Assembly (NCBI GenBank): GCA_022759165.1
Contig: JAEMPT010000082.1
Span: forward strand, 1-35,360
DNA: 35,360 nucleotides
From: Thermoprotei archaeon
GTDB lineage: Archaea > Thermoproteota > Thermoprotei_A > Sulfolobales > Fervidicoccaceae
Direction of reading: 5' to 3'
Below are positions 14,487-22,903 of this stretch, piece by piece (position 1 is the stretch's first letter; each line of letters opens with the position of its first letter). The notes beneath the pieces were generated by a model. It saw nothing but the letters and a program-made list of their open reading frames with translations, made no database searches and was not told the DNA's origin. Made by a program: the position numbers and the translations under genes.

Positions 14487-16781
14487 TTAAGGAAACAAAG
14501 CCTGTAGAATGTATAGCATGTACAGCGGTATGAAGACTAGCGATATCGTGTTGAGCAACTTTATCAATATATGGAGTGATGGGCCGACTGTGTCTTTCAG
14601 AGGATCGCCAACGGTGTCTCCTACGACTGTCGCCTCATGGACAGGCGAGCCTTTACCTCCAAGGTTCCCGGCCTCAACATATTTTTTCGCATTATCCCAC
14701 GCTGCCCCTCCCCACATCATCATTATACCTAAAACGATGGAGCTTGCGGTTGCACCTACTACTAGCGCTCCAACCGCTTGTCCTCCGAATAATATCCCTA
14801 AAACGAGCGGTGTCACTATTATGGAAAGGGATGGTCCTATCATGTTCTTTATGGCATACTGCGTGCTTATATCCACTGCCCTATAGTAATCTGGCTTTTC
14901 CTTGCCCTCCAAGATCCCGGGTCTTTCCTTGAACTGTCTCCTCACTTCCTCCACGATCATATAAGCTGCCCTGGTCACAGCTTTAAGACCCATAGAGGTA
15001 AAGTAATATGGAAGCATTGCGCCGATCAATATTGAGATTAGGATTACAGGCTTCGTTACCACTAGCCCGCTTAGAAAGTTCATGAGTGCATTGGCGAATC
15101 CAGCTAAGCTTATAGAAATGCCCGAAGTTGTAGCATATAGGACCGATGGGTCCCTGGCAACATAATCCTGGACAAATGCCTGGAAGAGCAAAAGAGCGGC
15201 GAGCGCGGCGCTACCCATAGCGTATCCTTTGGTTAGGGCCTTAGTTACGTTGCCAAGGGCATCAAGCGGCTCCAACCTCTCTCTAACCTCTTCGCTCAGG
15301 CCGCTCATTTCCGCTATCCCTCCGGCGTTGTCAGCTATAGGACCTGAGCCGTCCAGTGTCATGATTATTCCGGCCAAGGTTATCATGGCCATTGTCGCTG
15401 TTGCGCTACCATATATCCCATATATGAACCTGGAGAGATTCACCCCCCCTACGCTGTTTTGAAGCACCTCAGGCAAGGGAGCAGCATAAAGTGCATAGAA
15501 GGATGCTAATATGGCTATTGATATGGTTACTATTGGAATAATAGTCGACTTCATTCCGACAGAAAGTCCTGAAAGGAACGTGAGCGCTGGGCCGCTTTTA
15601 CTGCTCTCAGCTATCTCGATAACGCTCTTCGATTTCAGCCCAGTGTAGTAGTTTGTAACAAGCACCATCACTATCCCTGTTGCAATCCCAACGATTGAGG
15701 CAATGTATAGGTTTAGCCATATATCAGGCAATTCATACTTGTAAAGCAAAGGCAACAGTATAAGAGAAATTATTGATGAAACTATTACACCGTTTCTCAT
15801 CGGCTCAATTGGGTCTTTATATTTCTTCTGCATGATTATGGTAAAAATTCCTGGAATTGCTGCCACTATGCCAACTATCGATACCAATAATGGAAGGAAC
15901 ATGAACTTAGAAGAGTATTCTATCGGTAAACCGGCATTTGATAAAATGTAGTAAGTGGCCCACCCTATCATCATGGCTCCTATGGTTTCTGCCGTCACGC
16001 TCTCGAAGATATCTGCCCCCCTTCCAGCGCAGTCGCCAACATTATCCCCAACCTGGTCTGCTATCACTGCTGGATTTCTTGGGTCGTCCTCTGGTATCGA
16101 GGCTTCTAATTTTCCTACTAGATCGGCACCGATGTCTGCAGCTTTAGTGTAGATCCCCCCTCCTAGCTGGGCGAAAAGGGCTGAGAGGCTCGCTCCGAAG
16201 GCGAAACCGGCCATGCTGTCCAAAACGAACCTCAAGGTTATTGGGCTCTGTATAGACGCTCCGAAAAACGCCGAGTATGCTAGATAAATCGTTGAGATAA
16301 ACAAGAGCGATAGAGATGGAACCGAAAGCCCTAAGACTGCCCCTCCAAGAACGGAGTTCCTGAGCGCTCTTTGGGAACTTTTAATTGCACCTGCCGTAGC
16401 TCTGACATTTGCCCTCGTAGAAGCGTCCATACTGAAGAAGGCGGCGATAACCGAAGAGAGGGAGCCAAGAAATACGGATATGCCCACCAGGGCAGATTCT
16501 TTTAGCACCTCCTCCTCGAATTGAGGATAGGCTCCTAAAAGCCTAGCCTTATAACCGAGGTATACAGCTACAAAAACTATCACTGACATAACTGCTGAAA
16601 AAGGCAATATGGTTTTCGTTTGCCTTTTCATATAAGCAGATGACCCTTCCCTTATAGCCTTCCAAATTTCTATCATTCGTTCATTGCCTACGTCTTCCTT
16701 AGAAAGCACATAATACATAGCAAGAGCGAACAGAAAACCGATCGCACCACCCAATATTCCAAAAGCGACAAGAGATTCCAA
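14487..16781 (-). CDS. hppA: Membrane-bound proton-translocating pyrophosphatase
   Basis: Couples hydrolysis of pyrophosphate to proton pumping across the cytoplasmic membrane. The 764-residue protein has about 16 hydrophobic segments and all signature motifs: EDDPRNPAVIADQVGDNVGD with the following CAGRGADIFE, DNAGGIAEMSG, and near the end DNAKKYVEAG plus HEATVVGDTVGDPLKDTVGP. Near residue 510 the sequence is GNVTKALTKGY. The Lys at the position that is Ala in K+-dependent enzymes marks the K+-independent class, so proton pumping without potassium activation is expected. Translation starts at TTG with a GGTGGTGGAG site just upstream. It is a single gene diverging from the first ABC operon, with a TATA-like GATAAAAG between 16830 and 16844 on its strand. 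Confidence 0.97.
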   Translation of the reverse strand: MESLVAFGILGGAIGFLFALAMYYVLSKEDVGNERMIEIWKAIREGSSAYMKRQTKTILPFSAVMSVIVFVAVYLGYKARLLGAYPQFEEEVLKESALVGISVFLGSLSSVIAAFFSMDASTRANVRATAGAIKSSQRALRNSVLGGAVLGLSVPSLSLLFISTIYLAYSAFFGASIQSPITLRFVLDSMAGFAFGASLSALFAQLGGGIYTKAADIGADLVGKLEASIPEDDPRNPAVIADQVGDNVGDCAGRGADIFESVTAETIGAMMIGWATYYILSNAGLPIEYSSKFMFLPLLVSIVGIVAAIPGIFTIIMQKKYKDPIEPMRNGVIVSSIISLILLPLLYKYELPDIWLNLYIASIVGIATGIVMVLVTNYYTGLKSKSVIEIAESSKSGPALTFLSGLSVGMKSTIIPIVTISIAILASFYALYAAPLPEVLQNSVGGVNLSRFIYGIYGSATATMAMITLAGIIMTLDGSGPIADNAGGIAEMSGLSEEVRERLEPLDALGNVTKALTKGYAMGSAALAALLLFQAFVQDYVARDPSVLYATTSGISISLAGFANALMNFLSGLVVTKPVILISILIGAMLPYYFTSMGLKAVTRAAYMIVEEVRRQFKERPGILEGKEKPDYYRAVDISTQYAIKNMIGPSLSIIVTPLVLGILFGGQAVGALVVGATASSIVLGIMMMWGGAAWDNAKKYVEAGNLGGKGSPVHEATVVGDTVGDPLKDTVGPSLHILIKLLNTISLVFIPLYMLYILQALFP

Positions 16782-16930
16782 AGCTCCACCACCTTTTTTG
16801 CTTTATCGATATGTTGACTTCTAAATCTAAGCTTTTATCAAGCTCACAACTAGCGTTTTTATTTTTTACTTTCAATTATAAATAGTGATAAATGCGCGAC
16901 AACGTGATTTCTGATTTCAAGAGAAAATTT

Positions 16931-16953
16931 ATTATGCTATAAAATGACATAAT
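16931..16953. promoter_or_regulatory. Inverted repeat at promoter of ABC operon 1
   Basis: ATTATG and CATAAT arms are separated by 11 bp that contain CTATAAAATG. The repeat ends 4 nt before the GAGGTG ribosome binding site of the binding-protein gene, so it covers the TATA/start region. It is a candidate operator for metal- or cofactor-dependent repression of the uptake operon. The repeat itself is visible; the function is inference. Confidence 0.35.
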
Positions 16954-16968
16954 TTTTGAGGTGTTAGC

Positions 16969-17982
16969 TTGAAGGCTACTCTTATAATAATAGCTCTCAT
17001 ACTAATAGCGGTTATCACCTCTGCTGCGGTCTTGTATATCAATTCAGGAAGTAAAAGCGGTAATGTAGCTGGAAGTAACTACAGGTTCGTCACAGACGCT
17101 CTAGGTAGAAACGTAACGGTCCCCTTGGACGTCTCTAGAATCGTTGTCCTAGACCAAGGCTCGGCAGAAATAGTTTATTCCGTTGGAGCTGGTAACCTTA
17201 TTGTCGGAAGGCTTGACTCAATGAACTTTCCTCCAAGCATATTGAATGCGACAGCCCTCACGTATACCAACGGGGTAGATTTGGAGCAGCTTGCCTCCTT
17301 GCATCCAGATCTCATTATTACATACATAAGAAGCCAGCAGGAGCTACAAAGCTATGAGACCCATAACTTTACAGTCATAGGCGTTCCGTGGACAAATAGC
17401 ATTGAAGATATTTATAACACGATAAGCCTAATAGGAAAGGCGCTTGGCAGAGAAAGCAGGGCGAATTACGTAATATCTTTCTTGAACGAAACAGTGAACA
17501 ATATAACCTCTATGGTTTCCTCCTCGAAAGAAAGACCTAGAGTGCTATTCATCAGAACTATCGGGACTACTGGTATACAGGTAGTAACGCAGGGGATCGA
17601 AAATCAACTTATAGAATTGGCCGGAGGGGTAAGCCTGAGCAATGGGTTATCCAAAAACACGAGCACTGTTTTCATAAATTATGAAGATTTAGTTAAAATG
17701 AACCCTGACATCATAATCCTTAGCTATAGAGTATCGCAAAGCGTGAATGATATATTAAACGATTCGAGGCTTCAGGACGTCAATGCTGTAAAGAACGGAT
17801 ATATCTTCAAGGCATCAAAGGAGTATACCCCAACGAGTCCTAGGTTTGTCCTCCTCTTGGCATACATGGCAAAATGCATACATCCAAACGAAACCTCCAA
17901 TTTGAACATAAGCAGCCTGCGAATTCAGCTTTATAAGAATATATATGGATTAAGCGATAGCGAGATATCACAGATCAAATAG
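16969..17982 (+). CDS. ABC transporter substrate-binding protein, BtuF/FepB type (system 1)
   Basis: Extracytoplasmic binding protein of the metal-chelate (iron-siderophore, cobalamin or haem) class. An N-terminal hydrophobic anchor (residues about 4-24) without a lipobox is followed by a short polar linker and then the periplasmic-binding core: TDALGRNVTVPLDVSRIVVL, then DLEQLASLHPDLIITY, and the C-terminal EDLVKMNPDIIIL and NAVKNGYIF segments. Several N-x-S/T sites fit surface glycosylation. The start is TTG with GAGGTG 5 nt upstream. It is first in a three-gene operon with a permease and an ATPase. The specific ligand cannot be told from sequence. Confidence 0.92.
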   Translation: MKATLIIIALILIAVITSAAVLYINSGSKSGNVAGSNYRFVTDALGRNVTVPLDVSRIVVLDQGSAEIVYSVGAGNLIVGRLDSMNFPPSILNATALTYTNGVDLEQLASLHPDLIITYIRSQQELQSYETHNFTVIGVPWTNSIEDIYNTISLIGKALGRESRANYVISFLNETVNNITSMVSSSKERPRVLFIRTIGTTGIQVVTQGIENQLIELAGGVSLSNGLSKNTSTVFINYEDLVKMNPDIIILSYRVSQSVNDILNDSRLQDVNAVKNGYIFKASKEYTPTSPRFVLLLAYMAKCIHPNETSNLNISSLRIQLYKNIYGLSDSEISQIK

Positions 17983-18008
17983 GAGAAGCTCTTGAAGATG
18001 ATCCGAGA

Positions 18009-19013
18009 ATGAAGGAGGATGGCAAGATAGCTATCGCTGCGGTCGCAACTTTTTTTATTTTCATAATAACTCTTGGAATGGGCAAATATGAATTTTCACC
18101 GATAGGCTCTTTAAAAATTCTAATTGAATCGCTCGCAGGAAAGGCTCCCAATGGAGATCCGCTGGCAAATATAGTATTACAGATAAGGCTTCCTCGTGTA
18201 TTAGCCGCTTTGCTAGTTGGGGCATCTCTATCGGTCTCAGGAGCCGGATTTCAGGCATTATTTAGAAACCCCCTCGTTAGCCCAGACATACTTGGAGTGC
18301 TTGCAGGGGCAGGATTCGGCGCATCGCTTGCGATACTCCTAAATTTTCCACTTCCTTTTGTACAGGCAGTAGCCTTCGGGATTGGATTAGCGGCATTGGG
18401 ATTATCTTATACAGTTGCGTGGAGGGGGGGAGGAGCAAGAATCGTTGACTTAGTGCTCTCAGGTATAATAATAGGAAGTCTTTTCAAAAGCCTTATGAGC
18501 CTAGTTAAGTTCCTAGCTGACCCTGAGTCCAAATTACCACAGATAACCTACTGGCTAATGGGCGGTCTCGCATCGTCAAGTTGGGGGGACGTTGAAATTC
18601 TAGCGCTGATTTCTGTACCTTCTATCGCTATGCTATATTTGCTTAGATGGAGACTGGATGCATTCATGTTGGGAGAGGAAGAGGCAAAAGCTCTTGGAAT
18701 AAAGGTCGAATTTTATAAAGCAGCTGTGATCGTACTTTCAACGCTTCCAGCTGCAGCTAGCACGGTTGTCGCGGGATTGGTAGGATGGATTGGACTAGTT
18801 ATTCCTCACATGGCTCGAATGATTTTCGGAGATTCAAATAGATTCACTGTGCCAGGATCCGCCATAATAGGAGGAGCATTTCTGCTGGTAGTAGATACTA
18901 TATCACGGGCAGTGCTCCCGAGCGAGCTCCCCCTAGAAGTCCTCACATCCTTCGTTGGCGTTCCATTCTTCGCATACTTGCTTAGGAGGAGGGTTTACCA
19001 TGGATGGAGCTGA
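18009..19013 (+). CDS. ABC transporter permease, BtuC/FecCD type (system 1)
   Basis: Membrane channel subunit of 334 residues with about ten hydrophobic segments. Typical FecCD motifs are visible: RLPRVLAALLVGASLSVSGA, GFQALFRNPLVSPDILGVL, GLVGWIGLVIPHMARMIFG (the loop that contacts the ATPase) and LPLEVLTSFVGVPFFAYLL at the end. It starts 26 nt after the binding-protein stop without a strong Shine-Dalgarno and overlaps the ATPase gene by 14 nt. Confidence 0.95.
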   Translation: MKEDGKIAIAAVATFFIFIITLGMGKYEFSPIGSLKILIESLAGKAPNGDPLANIVLQIRLPRVLAALLVGASLSVSGAGFQALFRNPLVSPDILGVLAGAGFGASLAILLNFPLPFVQAVAFGIGLAALGLSYTVAWRGGGARIVDLVLSGIIIGSLFKSLMSLVKFLADPESKLPQITYWLMGGLASSSWGDVEILALISVPSIAMLYLLRWRLDAFMLGEEEAKALGIKVEFYKAAVIVLSTLPAAASTVVAGLVGWIGLVIPHMARMIFGDSNRFTVPGSAIIGGAFLLVVDTISRAVLPSELPLEVLTSFVGVPFFAYLLRRRVYHGWS

Positions 19014-19794
19014 GCTGAAAGTTGAGGGGGTAAGCTATTCATATGGTCGCGATGACTTTTCATTGAAAAATATTAGCTTGTCTTTGAAAGGAGGGGAAAT
19101 ATTAGCTCTGCTTGGCCCGAATGGCTCAGGGAAAACCACTTTAACCAAGATCGTTCTCGGCATTTTAAAGCCTCACCCACCCTCTGTCACAGTTGGTGGG
19201 GTCAATTTATTCGAAGTAACTGAAAAGGAGAGAGCTAAGCTAATTGCCTGGGTACCGCAAGAAATAATGAAAAACGTCCCCCTCAGAGTAGAGGATTTCG
19301 TTTTATTAGGAAGGACCCCCCATATCTCTCCGCTATCAATCCCTTCAGATTTGGATAGAAAGCTTGTAGCAGAAGCCTTAAGGAAGTTCGGGCTGGAGAT
19401 CTTGGCGAAGAGGTATTTTTCTCAACTTAGCGGGGGAGAGAGGAGATTAGCGAGTATCGCCAGGGCTTACGTTCAGGGCACCCCATTTATGGTTTTGGAT
19501 GAACCGACTGCCTACCTCGATTTCAAGAACAAGTTGTTGGCCTTGAAAGTTATGAAGGAGCTAGCGCAGGAGGGTAGGGGGATCCTCTTCACCACGCACG
19601 ACCCCAATGAAGCTGTAGAAATTGCAGACCAGGTAGTTTTGATGTATAGAGGCGAAATCCTGATATCTGGAAATCCTGATGAGGTCATAAATGAAGAGAC
19701 TCTGGAAAAAGTGTATGGTATTAAGGTTAAAATTGTTAGGAGCAATGGTAGAGCTTACGTTACCCCATCTATAGGACAACATATAGAGGCTTGA
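19000..19794 (+). CDS. ABC transporter ATPase, BtuD/FepC type (system 1)
   Basis: Cytoplasmic nucleotide-binding subunit of 264 residues with a complete ATPase set: Walker A GPNGSGKTT, Q-loop WVPQE, signature LSGGERR, Walker B MVLDEPTAYLD and H-loop TTHDPNE. The frame is open upstream, but the ATG at 19000 is used because GGAGGAGG lies just before it and the family begins here. It completes uptake system 1, and a small hairpin with a T-rich tail follows the stop. Confidence 0.96.
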   Translation: MDGAELKVEGVSYSYGRDDFSLKNISLSLKGGEILALLGPNGSGKTTLTKIVLGILKPHPPSVTVGGVNLFEVTEKERAKLIAWVPQEIMKNVPLRVEDFVLLGRTPHISPLSIPSDLDRKLVAEALRKFGLEILAKRYFSQLSGGERRLASIARAYVQGTPFMVLDEPTAYLDFKNKLLALKVMKELAQEGRGILFTTHDPNEAVEIADQVVLMYRGEILISGNPDEVINEETLEKVYGIKVKIVRSNGRAYVTPSIGQHIEA

Positions 19795-19811
19795 CTTGTT
19801 GTAGCCTTTCT
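19785..19811 (+). terminator. Possible terminator of ABC operon 1
   Basis: AGGCT and AGCCT form a 5-bp stem with an 11-nt loop overlapping the ATPase stop codon, followed by TTTCTTT. The stem is short, so this may simply be a T-rich archaeal terminator. A separate promoter for the next operon lies about 80 nt further on. Confidence 0.3.
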
Positions 19812-19888
19812 TTAGGGCCTCTATTGAAGATTTGAGATATTGCTCTAAAAAGCTACAGGAATGCAGATTTATGTTGCTTATAGAAAAG

Positions 19889-19920
19889 TTTATATATAAA
19901 ATTCTGGTTATTAAAACCAG
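19889..19920 (+). promoter_or_regulatory. Promoter and inverted repeat of ABC operon 2
   Basis: The TATA box TTTATATATAAA at 19889-19900 is followed by a perfect inverted repeat CTGGTT-ATTAA-AACCAG at 19904-19920. Transcription should start near 19919, so the repeat lies between the TATA box and the start site, next to the AGGTGG ribosome binding site. A repressor there would block initiation; a hairpin in the DNA or RNA is less likely because most of the repeat precedes the start site. Confidence 0.45.
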
Positions 19921-19929
19921 GTGGTTCGC

Positions 19930-21093
19930 TTGGAATTACAGCAAAAAATCATATTTTCACTGCTCGTTGTAGCTCTAATATTATCAATGGCTTCATTGAT
20001 ATTTGTCTATGAATCCAACAATTCGTTTAAGGTCATCGAAGGCACGCTGCAAAATTTAAGCAATTCCGTAGCGGGCTTTCAAAAGATGTCTTCATCGTTA
20101 CAGAACATAAACTCAACCTTATCAGAGAAAATCAATGAAATTTCGGCTCAGATAAACGAGCTTAAGTTCCCGATACAGGTATATGACGCATTAAACAGGA
20201 CCGTTTTCATTACGCAACAACCGGAGAGGGTGGTTTCGATCGCCCCAAGCATAACGGAGATCCTCTTCGCGATAAATGCTAGCTCATTGGTTGTAGGAGT
20301 CGATGACTTTTCCAACTATCCCCCTATCTTAGAAAAAATGGTAGCCAACGGAACCATCGCAAGAGTAGGAGGATTTTCTGACATAAGCCTTGAGAAGGTA
20401 GTCTCTCTTAAACCAGACCTAGTCATAGGTACAACGGGAGTTCAATATAAATTCATCTACCAACTTTCCCAGATGGGAATTGACTCTATATCGTTGAGGA
20501 CAGAGAGCATAGATGATATCTTTTCTGCGACATTGCTTTTGGGGAAAATAACTGGTCACTATAATGAGGCAGTTGTACTCGTTAACGACCTTAAGCAAAA
20601 AATAATGAACATCTATGAAACGGTTTCCACGAGGACTACAGAGAGACCCTCTGTAGCCTATATTGTATGGATAAGCCCACTGTTTGTTGCGGGAGGGAGC
20701 AGCTTCTGGAACGATGCGATAAACCTCGCTGGAGGCGTCAATGCTTTCCAGAATGTCACTCAGGCTTGGCCGATGGTCTCTTGGGAGGATTTAGTGAAAG
20801 CAAACCCTGACTTCATTATATTATCCGAAAACGCAGGGGGATTTTCGAATGCCTCTCAATTTATCATTTGGGCTAAAAATCAGCCAGGAGGGGACAGTTT
20901 GAACGCAATAAAAAATGGAAGAGTATACATGCTTCATGGTGAGCTGAACGACATCGCTTCCAGACCAGGACCGAGAATAGCTGAACTTCAGCTGTCTATT
21001 TCGCTAATACTGCACCCAGACATATATGGAAAAGCGATCGTTCCTCAAGATCTGGACCTCGGTACCGTGATGAACCTTACAGCACAGAGGTGA
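19930..21093 (+). CDS. ABC transporter substrate-binding protein, BtuF type, with coiled-coil stalk (system 2)
   Basis: A second metal-chelate-type binding protein. It has an N-terminal membrane anchor (about residues 7-27), then a stretch of about 50 residues rich in Leu/Ile/Asn/Ser with heptad spacing (FKVIEGTLQNLSNSV, LSEKINEISAQINELK) that looks like a coiled-coil stalk, and then the binding domain beginning DALNRTVFITQQPERVVSIA with PSITEILFAI and SLEKVVSLKPDLVIGT. The stalk is absent from system 1. The frame begins with GTG at 19921, but that codon lies inside the AGGTGG Shine-Dalgarno. The TTG at 19930, 5 nt downstream of it, is therefore the likely start. Ligand unknown. Confidence 0.9.
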   Translation: MELQQKIIFSLLVVALILSMASLIFVYESNNSFKVIEGTLQNLSNSVAGFQKMSSSLQNINSTLSEKINEISAQINELKFPIQVYDALNRTVFITQQPERVVSIAPSITEILFAINASSLVVGVDDFSNYPPILEKMVANGTIARVGGFSDISLEKVVSLKPDLVIGTTGVQYKFIYQLSQMGIDSISLRTESIDDIFSATLLLGKITGHYNEAVVLVNDLKQKIMNIYETVSTRTTERPSVAYIVWISPLFVAGGSSFWNDAINLAGGVNAFQNVTQAWPMVSWEDLVKANPDFIILSENAGGFSNASQFIIWAKNQPGGDSLNAIKNGRVYMLHGELNDIASRPGPRIAELQLSISLILHPDIYGKAIVPQDLDLGTVMNLTAQR

Positions 21094-21103
21094 GCTCCCT
21101 TCT

Positions 21104-22093
21104 TTGCTTTCTTCGGTTGAAGATTATGTAGAAAAAAAGAGGAAGAGGCTTAAGCTGCTGATCTTGACCGCTCTTTTTTCTTTAGTTCCCGTTTTTTGGC
21201 TAAGCTTATACTTAGGATCATCTGGTCCGCTTCCTATGTGGAGGTGGCACTTAGATGACCCTATATTTCAGCTGAGAATTTACAGGACTCTGACTGCCTT
21301 TTTTTCGGCCGCTTCTTTGGCTCTAAATGGTTTACTGCTCCAGAATCTCCTCGCTAACCCTTTGATAGACTCAAGCATACTCGGGATTTCTTCTGGGTCT
21401 ACACTGGGCATGCTTACGGGCTACATAATATCGGCTAAGCTAGGGCTTTATATTGCTCCAATCGTTTCTCTCATTTTCTCTCTAGCTACTATGATGCTGG
21501 TTTATGGACTTAGCAAAATGGGTGGGTTCAGGATACTTGTTGTTGCGTTATCTGGTGTCATGGTATCAACGATGCTTACCTCGATATCTTATCTATTAAT
21601 TTTAGTCAATCCGGCAATTTCAAAGGGTGGTGTAGCCTTAGTACTGGGGAGCTTAGGATATTCTGACACCTGGAGCGTATACCTAAGCCTAGCGAGCTTT
21701 TCTGTTGTAGCTGGCCATCAAATGCTCAGAGTAGGGAACATTAGGAAGATCCTATTAGGAGAGGATCTCGCAAGAGCTTCTGGCATAAACGTGGAGCGTA
21801 TCAGGAAGGAGAGCCTAATAGTTTCTAGCCTTAGCATATCGCTAGTGACTCTCTCTGTAGGACCAATTGGCTTTATTGGACTGATAATACCGCATATTTC
21901 AAGAATAGCTGTAGGCGGAGATCCTGGTGCCTGCTCGATAACCTCGACGCTTTGGGGACCGGTGCTACTAATTTGTGCGGACATAGTCTCCAGGGTAGCA
22001 TTCATGCCGTCCGAGCTTCCAGTTGGGATTACTATGAGCATTATAGGCGCTCCATTCTTCCTCTTCCTCCTGATAAAGAGCATGAGGCGATAG
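21104..22093 (+). CDS. ABC transporter permease, BtuC/FecCD type (system 2)
   Basis: A 329-residue membrane protein with about nine or ten hydrophobic segments. FecCD motifs include RIYRTLTAFFSAASLALNG, LLANPLIDSSILGISSGSTLG, IGFIGLIIPHISRIAVGG and SELPVGITMSIIGAPFFLFLL. Translation appears to start at TTG with GAGGTGA 10 nt upstream, which overlaps the end of the binding-protein gene. The ATPase gene begins 2 nt after its stop. Confidence 0.93.
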   Translation: MLSSVEDYVEKKRKRLKLLILTALFSLVPVFWLSLYLGSSGPLPMWRWHLDDPIFQLRIYRTLTAFFSAASLALNGLLLQNLLANPLIDSSILGISSGSTLGMLTGYIISAKLGLYIAPIVSLIFSLATMMLVYGLSKMGGFRILVVALSGVMVSTMLTSISYLLILVNPAISKGGVALVLGSLGYSDTWSVYLSLASFSVVAGHQMLRVGNIRKILLGEDLARASGINVERIRKESLIVSSLSISLVTLSVGPIGFIGLIIPHISRIAVGGDPGACSITSTLWGPVLLICADIVSRVAFMPSELPVGITMSIIGAPFFLFLLIKSMRR

Positions 22094-22095
22094 CT

Positions 22096-22842
22096 GTGCC
22101 AGAGGTTGTGCTTAGAGGCTCAATAGGATACTCGTTCCCCCTATACAGAAACTTGCACATCGAGCTGCGCTCAGGATACTTATATTGTGTTCTTGGACCC
22201 AACGGGTCTGGCAAAAGTACTTTGCTGAAGACCTTGTCTGGATCGATCCCCGTTTTCGAGGGGTCCCTTGAAAAAATCCCTCATGATTCTGCTTCCTCCT
22301 ATCTTCCTCCGGATCCCCCGGAGTTGCCTGGAATGAGGGGAGGGGATGCCGCGCTTTCGTTTTTAGCTACAAATGAAAAAAGGCTACTATATGGCAATTG
22401 GCGTAGCGAACAATCGCTTGAAAGGTTAGTGAGATATATTGAGGAATTCAGCTCCCCAGTAGACTTGGAGAAGTATTTCAATGAGCTTAGCACCGGAGAA
22501 AGGATGAAAATACTGTTGGCCTCTGCTCTCGCTTCTGAGGCCGATTTTCTTTTTTTAGATGAACCGAGCGGCCATTTAGACGTAAGGTCTAGAATCTTGC
22601 TATACAGAATTCTAAAAAGGGAAAAAGAGAGCAGGTTAATTGTCCTTAGCATGCATGAGCTTTCTGAAGCATCCTCAGCTTGCGACAAAGGAATACTCTT
22701 AGGTGCAGGGAATTTTTACGGTCCCTCGGACATAGGTTCGATACTCAACGAGGATTTGCTCAGTTTAGCCTACGGTGCCAGGTTCAAGAAGGTCCTTATA
22801 GACGGAAAGCCCTTGCTCGTTCCCTATGATATAAAAGAATGA
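22096..22842 (+). CDS. ABC transporter ATPase, BtuD type, with altered Q-loop (system 2)
   Basis: Nucleotide-binding subunit of 248 residues. Walker A GPNGSGKST, Walker B FLFLDEPSGHLD and a His in LSMHEL are intact, and the signature is LSTGE rather than LSGGE. At the Q-loop, where VPQ or similar is expected, the sequence is SYLPPDPPELPG, so the coupling Gln appears to be replaced by Pro. The frame is open from 21952 within the permease gene, but the GTG at 22096 is chosen because a GAGGCGAT element precedes it and the protein then starts as the family does. It is last in the uptake operon; the next gene has its own TATA-like element. Confidence 0.88.
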   Translation: MPEVVLRGSIGYSFPLYRNLHIELRSGYLYCVLGPNGSGKSTLLKTLSGSIPVFEGSLEKIPHDSASSYLPPDPPELPGMRGGDAALSFLATNEKRLLYGNWRSEQSLERLVRYIEEFSSPVDLEKYFNELSTGERMKILLASALASEADFLFLDEPSGHLDVRSRILLYRILKREKESRLIVLSMHELSEASSACDKGILLGAGNFYGPSDIGSILNEDLLSLAYGARFKKVLIDGKPLLVPYDIKE

Positions 22843-22903
22843 AATTTTTGATTGCAGTAATAGTTATAAGTTCAGTTGGCAAGGTTTTCTTTGGGAGTGG
22901 CTT

